Shown here in pieces: positions 1-4,899 of a DNA stretch of 5,469 bases. The position numbers were made by a program, and so were the translations under genes. The stretch is from Bacillota bacterium (GTDB lineage Bacteria; Bacillota; Clostridia; Tissierellales; Sporanaerobacteraceae): contig JAKPAR010000141.1 in the NCBI GenBank assembly GCA_029779375.1, forward strand, positions 1 through 5,469, given 5' to 3'. Numbering within the stretch: position 1 is the first letter of the stretch; every line of letters begins with the position of its first letter. The notes under the pieces were generated by a model. The model did not search any database, had not been told where the DNA came from, and saw nothing but the letters and a program-made list of their open reading frames with translations.

Positions 1-476
1 TTTATATAATTCATAGTATACTTTTTGTTATCTGCTTCAATAGTCATAATTTTATTTATAAAATCTATTGTAACTTTAATGTCTATATCAAGAAATTTGG
101 TTTCCATCTTTAACACATCTTTTGCTTCATTATCTTCTTTGCAGATATATACAGGTTTTATAGTTTTGTCCTTGTAAACACCTACAGCAACTAACACATT
201 CCCCTCTTTAATTTTTCTATCGTAAATTCCTAAATATTCTAAAGTTTCAGCATCAAGATTTCCGTCATCTTTTCCTACCGCATTGTCGGCAATGATCACT
301 ATATCACCAGCTTCAATATTGCCTCTAGAATGGCTTATCTGTTGGCTGTTTAAAATTCCAAATATTTCTTTGGCTTTATTGTTATAGATTTGTATAGTAC
401 CATTGTTGTCAATAACTATAAACCCTTCAGACATCATGTCAGTAAACATTTCTAAATAGCCTTCACTATTAAACAT
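1..476 (-). CDS. PAS-type sensory/regulatory protein, N-terminal part (cut by window edge)
   Basis: The reading frame starts at ATG 476-474 and stays open for 158 codons to the window edge; the C-terminus is missing. Residues 1-42 look like the start of a PAS domain: a helix (YLEMFTDMMSEGFIVID), then the typical NNGTIQIYNNKAKEIFGI pattern. Next comes a segment unlike a standard PAS core, with GDIVIIADN at 57-65 followed by GKDDG and, at 93-101, NVLVAVGVY. The part from about 124 is Lys/Ile-rich and beta-like. There is no signal peptide or membrane segment, so it is probably cytosolic. The SD lies in TAAGGGTGAG, which overlaps the epimerase stop codon, and the intergenic gap is 11 nt, so this is the distal gene of the epimerase operon. 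Proteins with such N-termini in anaerobic Firmicutes often continue into an AAA+ sigma-54-interacting module and a helix-turn-helix, but a histidine kinase or other output is equally possible from what is visible. The PAS call is fairly safe; the output domain is unknown. Confidence 0.75.
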   Translation of the reverse strand, partial: MFNSEGYLEMFTDMMSEGFIVIDNNGTIQIYNNKAKEIFGILNSQQISHSRGNIEAGDIVIIADNAVGKDDGNLDAETLEYLGIYDRKIKEGNVLVAVGVYKDKTIKPVYICKEDNEAKDVLKMETKFLDIDIKVTIDFINKIMTIEADNKKYTMNYI

Positions 477-480
477 AAGA

Positions 481-490
481 CTCACCCTTA
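481..490 (-). promoter_or_regulatory. SD of the PAS gene overlapping the epimerase stop codon
   Basis: On the minus strand the sequence reads TAAGGGTGAGTCTTATG. The TAA is the epimerase stop, AAGGGTGAG is the SD of the next gene, and ATG follows after a short spacer. Stop codon and SD share bases, the usual arrangement for translational coupling or re-initiation, so the two proteins are probably made together. Confidence 0.7.
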
Positions 491-1576
491 ATAATATATG
501 GTATTTCTTATTTCTTCAAATCCAAATCCCGGTTTATCTTCCAAGGTTATAGTATATTCATCATAATTTGCTCCACCTATTATTGGATCTTCAGCACACA
601 AATTTGGACCATCTAAATCAAATTTAGTTATGATACTTTTAGCTCCAGCTAGATGACATGCTGCAGTAAGCCCTATCTTGCTTTCCATCATACATCCAAG
701 CATACACTGAACACCATAGGTTTCAGCAAAATTGCATATTTTCAACGCATTGTGAATTCCACCCGTTTTCATCAACTTTATATTCACTAAATCAGCAGCT
801 CTATTTTGAATGATATTTGCTGCATCTAGTGGAGAAAACACACTTTCATCAGCTAATACTGGAATTTCTACATTGTCTGTAACATATTTAAGTCCAGCAA
901 TATCACAAGCCTTGACAGGTTGCTCTACTAGTTCAATATAAAGTCCAGCATCCTCCATCATTCTCAAAACCTTTACTGCTTCCTTTGGCGTCCAGCCTTG
1001 ATTAGCATCTATTCTGATATCCACACTATACCCTATTGCATTTCTTATAGCTTTTAGCCTTTCTAGATCTTTTTTAGAATCCTTCCCTACTTTTACTTTA
1101 ATGGTTTCATATCCTTTTTCTACAGCTTCTACAGCATCTCTTGCCATTTCTTCTGGTTCATTGACACTTACAGTTATGTCAGTAACCACTTTATTTCGAA
1201 ATCCTCCCAAAAGCTTAAAAACAGGAGCATTGTAGAGTTGTCCAAACAAATCATATATGGCCATATCCACAGCAGCTTTAGAACTTTCATTATGCACTAA
1301 TGAATTGTCTATTCTATTCATTATCTCTTCTAAATTTTCAATATCCATACCCATTAATTTAGGTTTGATATGTTTCATAATAGCACATTTAATAGAACCT
1401 AAAGTATCTCCCGTAATTACAGGAGTAATGGCCGCTTCGCCATAACCAACATTCCCAGTATCTGTGACAATTTTAACCACTACATTTTCTAATTCATAGA
1501 CCTCCCTTAGTGCAGTCTTAAAAGGCTTTCTAAGAGGAATATTTATTTTTCCTACTTGTATATCACATATTTTCAC
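488..1576 (-). CDS. ykfB: Dipeptide epimerase, probably L-Ala-D/L-Glu epimerase (enolase superfamily, MLE subgroup)
   Basis: A 362-residue cytosolic enzyme of normal family length. It inverts the alpha carbon of the second residue of a dipeptide; the Bacillus subtilis homologue converts L-Ala-D-Glu from murein peptides to L-Ala-L-Glu. The capping domain spans about 1-125 and the (beta/alpha)7-beta barrel about 130-345. All expected catalytic residues are visible: the KxK motif K160-V-K162, Mg2+ ligands D190 (RIDANQGW), E218 (ELVEQP) and D243 (ADES), and the opposing base K267 (NIKLMKTGG). R24 (TALR) and the D320-x-D322 motif (DLDGP) match, from memory of the B. subtilis enzyme, the residues that hold the Glu side-chain carboxylate and the dipeptide ammonium, which favours Ala-Glu over other dipeptides. 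The start is GTG at 1576-1574: AAAAGGAGTGA lies at the right distance and no in-frame ATG is nearby. A promoter lies just upstream and the PAS gene is coupled downstream. No ykfA, ykfC or ykfD neighbour is present. The family call is near certain; the substrate is inferred. Confidence 0.93.
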   Translation of the reverse strand: MKICDIQVGKINIPLRKPFKTALREVYELENVVVKIVTDTGNVGYGEAAITPVITGDTLGSIKCAIMKHIKPKLMGMDIENLEEIMNRIDNSLVHNESSKAAVDMAIYDLFGQLYNAPVFKLLGGFRNKVVTDITVSVNEPEEMARDAVEAVEKGYETIKVKVGKDSKKDLERLKAIRNAIGYSVDIRIDANQGWTPKEAVKVLRMMEDAGLYIELVEQPVKACDIAGLKYVTDNVEIPVLADESVFSPLDAANIIQNRAADLVNIKLMKTGGIHNALKICNFAETYGVQCMLGCMMESKIGLTAACHLAGAKSIITKFDLDGPNLCAEDPIIGGANYDEYTITLEDKPGFGFEEIRNTIYY

Positions 1577-1582
1577 AAGAAA

Positions 1583-1593
1583 TCACTCCTTTT
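1583..1593 (-). promoter_or_regulatory. Strong SD that fixes the GTG start of the epimerase
   Basis: The minus-strand sequence AAAAGGAGTGA is almost fully complementary to the 16S rRNA 3' end. Its GGAG core ends 9 nt before GTG 1576-1574. No ATG follows in frame close by, so GTG is the start. Confidence 0.8.
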
Positions 1594-1607
1594 CATATGT
1601 TAAATAA

Positions 1608-1635
1608 ATTATACCATCATGAAAAAATTGTGCAA
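1608..1635 (-). promoter_or_regulatory. Likely sigma-A promoter (extended -10) for the epimerase/PAS operon
   Basis: On the minus strand TTGCAC (1635-1630) and TATAAT (1613-1608) are separated by 16 nt. TGG directly before TATAAT gives an extended -10 (TGnTATAAT). Transcription would begin near 1600, leaving a leader of about 25 nt that contains the SD. The -10 is a perfect consensus and the -35 matches 4 of 6 positions. It lies in the 80-nt gap behind glsA, where no terminator hairpin is visible, so readthrough from glsA could add to expression. Confidence 0.72.
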
Positions 1636-1636
1636 T

Positions 1637-1652
1637 GTGATAAAGTGATAAA
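1637..1652 (-). repeat. Tandem 8-bp direct repeat next to the -35 box
   Basis: TTTATCAC occurs twice head to tail on the minus strand, as a perfect repeat ending 1 bp upstream of the -35 of the epimerase promoter. The position suits an activator or repressor site, but with only two copies in AT-rich DNA it could be chance. The distal copy also forms a short palindrome, GATAA-A-TTATC, at 1647-1657. No known operator is recognised. Confidence 0.4.
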
Positions 1653-1656
1653 TTAT

Positions 1657-2574
1657 CTAAAAAATACTCAAATTCAATTCCCTTGATAAATCCCTCAATA
1701 CCCCGTATCCAGCTACAGAATTGCCCCTTTCATCTAGTGCTGGTCCATAGACACCTATCCCCATCCTACGAGGAACTGCTCCCATAATTCCTCCTCCTAC
1801 TCCACTTTTAGCCGGTATCCCTACTCTTATAGCAAATTCTCCACTAGAATTATACATTCCGCAAGTAACCATGAAGGTTTTTACAATTTTAGCTACATGT
1901 TCACTAACTATGTTTTCCCCAGTTTTTAAAATAGTGCCACTATTTGCTAAAAAAAGTCCAATATTAGCTATATCGATACAATCTACTTCAATAGAACATT
2001 GTCTAAAATATACATCTAAAGTCTCCTCTACATCTCCTTCTAAAACTCCCATATCTTTCAACAAGTAACCCATAGCTCTATTTTTATTCCCAGTTCTTTT
2101 TTCAGACAAATAGACTTCTTCATTTACTTTCAAATTGTCATTAGAAGAAATTTTCCTAAATAAAGATAAAAGTCTTTCAAACCTTTCCTCCGAACTACCA
2201 CCCTTGATAAGTGAACTAACAGCAATAGCTCCTGCATTGATCATAGGATTTAAAGGTTTTGAAATATCTCCTGTTTCCAGCTTATAAATTGAATTAAATG
2301 CATCCCCTGTAGGCTCCATCCCAACTTTGCTGAAAACTTTTTCTTCTCCATTGTCCATTATAGCCAACATAAGAGCCACAGTTTTTGATATACTTTGAAT
2401 TGTAAATTTTTTATCGTAGTCTCCAGCTGTATATATATTGTTGTTCATATCTATAATACAAACCCCCAAATCTTCTGGATTTGCTTTGCTTAAAGCAGGG
2501 ATATAATCCGCCACCTTACCTTTTTTAGTTAATTCCTTATTATCTATTATTATTCTTTCAAGTATTTTATTCAT
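1657..2574 (-). CDS. glsA: Glutaminase (serine-dependent beta-lactamase-fold family)
   Basis: A 305-residue cytosolic enzyme, full length for bacterial glutaminases, that hydrolyses L-glutamine to L-glutamate and ammonia. The active-site set of the family is complete: Y24 (YIPALS), the catalytic S61-x-x-K64 (QSISK), N113 (MINAGA), E158 and N165 (in SEKRTGNKNRAMGY), Y189 (VYFRQCS), Y241 (CGMYNSSGEFA) and V259 in KSGVGGG. Their spacing matches the human enzyme set (Y249, S286, K289, N335, E381, N388, Y414, Y466, V484) as I remember it. The start is ATG 2574-2572 behind a G-rich SD, AAAGGGGG, with an 8-nt spacer; the stop is TAG. It begins 34 nt after the nucleoside kinase stop with no terminator or promoter evident between, so the two are probably co-transcribed. 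No glutamine transporter gene is adjacent, unlike B. subtilis glsA-glnT. No ankyrin or STAS extension is present. Its role is probably glutamine catabolism or nitrogen balance. Confidence 0.96.
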   Translation of the reverse strand: MNKILERIIIDNKELTKKGKVADYIPALSKANPEDLGVCIIDMNNNIYTAGDYDKKFTIQSISKTVALMLAIMDNGEEKVFSKVGMEPTGDAFNSIYKLETGDISKPLNPMINAGAIAVSSLIKGGSSEERFERLLSLFRKISSNDNLKVNEEVYLSEKRTGNKNRAMGYLLKDMGVLEGDVEETLDVYFRQCSIEVDCIDIANIGLFLANSGTILKTGENIVSEHVAKIVKTFMVTCGMYNSSGEFAIRVGIPAKSGVGGGIMGAVPRRMGIGVYGPALDERGNSVAGYGVLRDLSRELNLSIF

Positions 2575-2608
2575 AAATATAGCCCCCTTTAATTTGTATA
2601 TTTAGAAT

Positions 2609-4270
2609 TTAATGTTTTTTAAAAGAACTTCCCCCAATAAATTCTCGCAAAATAGAAGTTGGAGGTATCATGGATTCATCTTCTATATCTTTAAAATAAC
2701 TTAAAAATTTAAGAAGTCTTTTAGCTTCAGAATAGTATATACTAGTTTTATCTACTTCCTTTAATAGTGGAACTACATATTTTTTAAGTACAGTCAATTC
2801 GTATACAAGTGAAGAATCAAACATTGCATCGGCTTCTTCTTGATATGGAAATATATTCTTTTCTTCCCCCGCTCTAACTAATTCCCAAAGTTTAAAAGTT
2901 CTTTCTATATCATTCCCTCTAAATTTACTATCTCTAACCATCCTTCTTAAAATTCTAGTATCAGTTGTAGGAATTCTATTGTGTGCATCTATATTTAACT
3001 GAGTCAATGCACTTACATAAATTTTATATTTATTTTTTTCCGGTATAGAAGATGTAAGCTTTGGATTTAAAGCATGTAATCCCTCAACTATGATAGGATG
3101 GTCTTCATCTACCTTGACTTTAACTCCAGAAGGTTCACTTCTTCCAGTTATAAAATTATATACAGGAAGCTCTACTTCACTTCCCTCTAATAATCTTATG
3201 AGATCTCTATTTAACCTCTTGACATCTATAGCTTCCAATGCTTCAAAATCATATTCTCCATATTCATTTTTAGGGGTATCCTCTCTATCAACAAAGTAGT
3301 CATCTACGGAAATAGAAATTGGTCTTTTCCCATTTACCTTGAGTTGAACAGCCAATCTTTGAGCAAAAGTTGTCTTTCCCGAAGAAGAAGGACCAGCTAT
3401 CATTATTAAATTTATACTTTCATCTTTACAAATATCATCAGCAAAACTAGCTATCTTCTTTTCATGAAGTGCTTCTGAAACTCTTACTACTTCATCTATA
3501 GAACCGTTTATTATCTTATCATTTAATGATCCCAAATAACCTAAATCTAAAATATTAGCCCAATCTTCTGCTTCTTTAAATACCTTTGCCAATTTTCTTT
3601 GCTCAACAAATTCAGGAATTTCTGCTTGACTTTTTTGATTTGGAGACAACAATATGGCTCCTGGATAATAATATTTTAAGTCGAAGTTTTTTATATAACC
3701 AGTAGAAGGAGCCACATATCCATAAAAAGTATCTATATGTTCCAATATTTTATATACATGAATCTCATCTTTCTCCACATGAGTATATAATCTAACTTTA
3801 TCTTCATACCCCTTTTCTTCAAAAATTTTTAATGCATCTATTCTCTTTATTCTTTTTCTTTCTATAGGAATATCTGCTTTAACGATTTCCCACATTCTTT
3901 CTTTTATTTTCTCGATTTCCGAAAAACTAATCGTTATTTTATTGCTTAATTCTGTATAAAATCCTTCTCCAAGAGAATGCTCAATGTTTGCATTATATCC
4001 AGGAAATATCTCTTCACAGGCAGTTACATATATAAGACCCAAAGTTCTTGTATATATTCTATGTCCATCAATATCTGTTATGTCAATAAATTTTATCTTT
4101 TCTCCATCTTTAGCCACAGTTTTTAAATGAAAAACTTCATTTTCAATTTTAGCTCCCAAATATTTCTTGTAGTCATTTTTATAAACCAAATTTGAAATAT
4201 CTTCTAATGTTGAACCTTCATCTATGGAAATCTCTCCAATATTTTCTACAAAAACTTTTATTTTTCCCAA
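2609..4270 (-). CDS. Nucleoside (uridine) kinase with ThrRS-like TGS and SAD N-terminal domains
   Basis: With the TTG start at 4270-4268 the protein has 553 residues, close to the usual length of this family. Numbering here is from that start. Residues about 1-65 are a TGS domain (GKIKVFVEN...). About 66-230 resemble the ThrRS second additional (editing) domain, with conserved elements such as HSLGEGFYTEL and PSTGYIKNF, but the metal-binding His/Cys residues are replaced. About 285-545 are a phosphoribulokinase/uridine kinase domain: P-loop GPSSSGKT (293-300), DDYF (323-326), YDFEALEAID, LPVYNF near 368-373, IIVEGLHAL (393-401), and the Arg-rich TDTRILRRMVRD (436-447) that corresponds to the phosphate-binding segment of Udk. 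The kinase probably phosphorylates uridine or a related nucleoside using a nucleoside triphosphate; the exact substrate is not certain. It is cytosolic. It lies downstream of the terminator at 4332-4377, so it likely begins a new transcript, and glsA follows after 34 nt. The longest frame begins at TTG 4285, but the SD lies inside those five codons. Confidence 0.9.
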   Translation of the reverse strand: MGKIKVFVENIGEISIDEGSTLEDISNLVYKNDYKKYLGAKIENEVFHLKTVAKDGEKIKFIDITDIDGHRIYTRTLGLIYVTACEEIFPGYNANIEHSLGEGFYTELSNKITISFSEIEKIKERMWEIVKADIPIERKRIKRIDALKIFEEKGYEDKVRLYTHVEKDEIHVYKILEHIDTFYGYVAPSTGYIKNFDLKYYYPGAILLSPNQKSQAEIPEFVEQRKLAKVFKEAEDWANILDLGYLGSLNDKIINGSIDEVVRVSEALHEKKIASFADDICKDESINLIMIAGPSSSGKTTFAQRLAVQLKVNGKRPISISVDDYFVDREDTPKNEYGEYDFEALEAIDVKRLNRDLIRLLEGSEVELPVYNFITGRSEPSGVKVKVDEDHPIIVEGLHALNPKLTSSIPEKNKYKIYVSALTQLNIDAHNRIPTTDTRILRRMVRDSKFRGNDIERTFKLWELVRAGEEKNIFPYQEEADAMFDSSLVYELTVLKKYVVPLLKEVDKTSIYYSEAKRLLKFLSYFKDIEDESMIPPTSILREFIGGSSFKKH

Positions 4271-4277
4271 TTCTAAT

Positions 4278-4283
4278 CCCTCC
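4278..4283 (-). promoter_or_regulatory. SD that decides the nucleoside kinase start
   Basis: The minus-strand sequence GGAGGG (4283-4278) is followed after exactly 7 nt (ATTAGAA) by TTG 4270-4268. The longer frame starts at TTG 4285-4283, overlapping this SD, and has only weak SD-like sequence ahead of it. The start at 4270 is therefore preferred, which removes MEGLE from the longest translation. Confidence 0.75.
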
Positions 4284-4285
4284 AA

Positions 4286-4331
4286 ATTTAAATCTCAAAA
4301 TCTATATAGTATATATATTATATATTATTCC
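4286..4331 (-). promoter_or_regulatory. AT-rich leader that probably carries the nucleoside kinase/glsA promoter
   Basis: This gap between a strong terminator and the kinase gene is almost all A and T, with alternating TA steps at about 4302-4329. A TATAAT lies at 4322-4317 on the minus strand, but no good -35 is found 16-18 nt upstream, since that position falls within the terminator stem. A promoter is expected here because the preceding terminator should block readthrough, but I cannot place it exactly. Confidence 0.35.
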
Positions 4332-4377
4332 AAAAAAATAAACTATAGAGTAAATTTTCTCTATAGTTTATTTTTTT
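4332..4377. terminator. Bidirectional intrinsic terminator, perfect 19-bp stem
   Basis: The arms at 4332-4350 and 4359-4377 are perfect reverse complements, with an 8-nt loop (4351-4358). The core ACTATAGAG is flanked by A7 and T7 tracts, so each strand gives a hairpin followed by a U-run. Its main job is to end the CBS gene transcript on the minus strand. The CBS stop codon (4378-4376) lies partly in the base of the stem. The stem has few G-C pairs, so its strength rests on its length and the U-tract. No plus-strand gene is nearby to use the other direction. Confidence 0.88.
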
Positions 4378-4804
4378 ACATATTGGGTCTACTGGGTTCA
4401 GATATACTTGATAATGCATTTCCTGCTTCATCAGTCAATCTATCTCTCACCGCCACATCCCCTATGGCAACAATTCCTACAAGAATACCATTTTCTACCA
4501 CTGGAATACGTCTTATTTGATGCTCTGACATAAGTCTTGTAGCTTCAGTTACATCAGTATCTGGTGAAACTGTCACTGGACTTACGGTCATGACATCCTT
4601 TGCCATAGCTTGAGACTGTAATCCTTGGGACAATCCCCTCACCACTATATCTCTATCAGTAACAATACCCAAAAGCCTATTGCCACTATCACAAATTGGT
4701 ATGCTTCCAACATTTAAACTTTTCATCTGATTTGATACTTCTTCCAATGTAGCACTTTGATTTGCACACTGAACATTAGTAGTCATTATATCTTTAACTT
4801 TCAA
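4376..4804 (-). CDS. Two-CBS-domain (Bateman module) protein
   Basis: A stand-alone protein of 142 residues made of two CBS repeats and a short tail, resembling B. subtilis YhcV-type proteins in size. CBS1 covers about 7-57 (DIMTTNV..., GSIPICD, LLGIVTDRDIV) and CBS2 about 71-122 (VMTVSPVTV, IRRIPVVENG, LVGIVAIGDVAVR). Paired CBS domains usually bind adenosine nucleotides such as AMP, ATP or SAM and report energy state to a partner; no enzymatic domain is attached, so any partner is unknown. It has no signal peptide or membrane segment. The start is TTG at 4804-4802, supported by AAGGATGG with a 7-nt spacer and by the family-typical MKVKDIM beginning; the next Met (codon 7) would cut into CBS1. 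The tail (SISEPSRPNM) runs straight into the terminator. It has about 9 Arg to 4 Lys, against the Lys-rich bias of its neighbours, perhaps a family trait. Confidence 0.9.
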   Translation of the reverse strand: MKVKDIMTTNVQCANQSATLEEVSNQMKSLNVGSIPICDSGNRLLGIVTDRDIVVRGLSQGLQSQAMAKDVMTVSPVTVSPDTDVTEATRLMSEHQIRRIPVVENGILVGIVAIGDVAVRDRLTDEAGNALSSISEPSRPNM

Positions 4805-4870
4805 ATTACCACCATCCTTTTTGTTTGATAATAAACCACTATTAGGATGTGCAGTTTTATATTTTTTAGT

Positions 4871-4899
4871 ACTATAAATTTAAAACCAATCTCTTTCAA
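4871..4899 (-). promoter_or_regulatory. Likely sigma-A promoter for the CBS gene, inside the end of the RluA gene
   Basis: On the minus strand TTGAAA (4899-4894) and TATAGT (4876-4871) are separated by 17 nt; each matches consensus at 5 of 6 positions. The -35 lies within the last codons of the pseudouridine synthase gene and the spacer contains its stop codon. Transcription would begin near 4864, giving a leader of about 60 nt that ends in the CBS SD. No terminator separates the two genes, so the CBS gene may also be read from the upstream operon. Confidence 0.6.

Noticed and set aside
1257..1445. Plus-strand open frame of 62 codons
   Set aside because: It lies wholly opposite the epimerase gene, whose catalytic motifs are intact, and it shows no SD or recognisable domain.
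1871..2068. Plus-strand open frame of 65 codons
   Set aside because: It is antisense to conserved glutaminase sequence, and its composition is what the reverse of that gene would give.
2575..2608. Separate promoter for glsA
   Set aside because: The 34-nt gap holds the SD but no paired -35/-10 elements at usual spacing.
3090..3299. Plus-strand open frame of 69 codons
   Set aside because: It is opposite the kinase domain of the nucleoside kinase, with no SD or protein family signal.
4302..4329. Alternating TA run as a repeat element or origin-like sequence
   Set aside because: It is a short, imperfect AT-rich leader between a terminator and a gene start, with no DnaA boxes or iterons.
4224..4520. 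Plus-strand open frame of 98 codons crossing the terminator
   Set aside because: It reads through the terminator hairpin and opposite two confident genes, and its sequence is low complexity.
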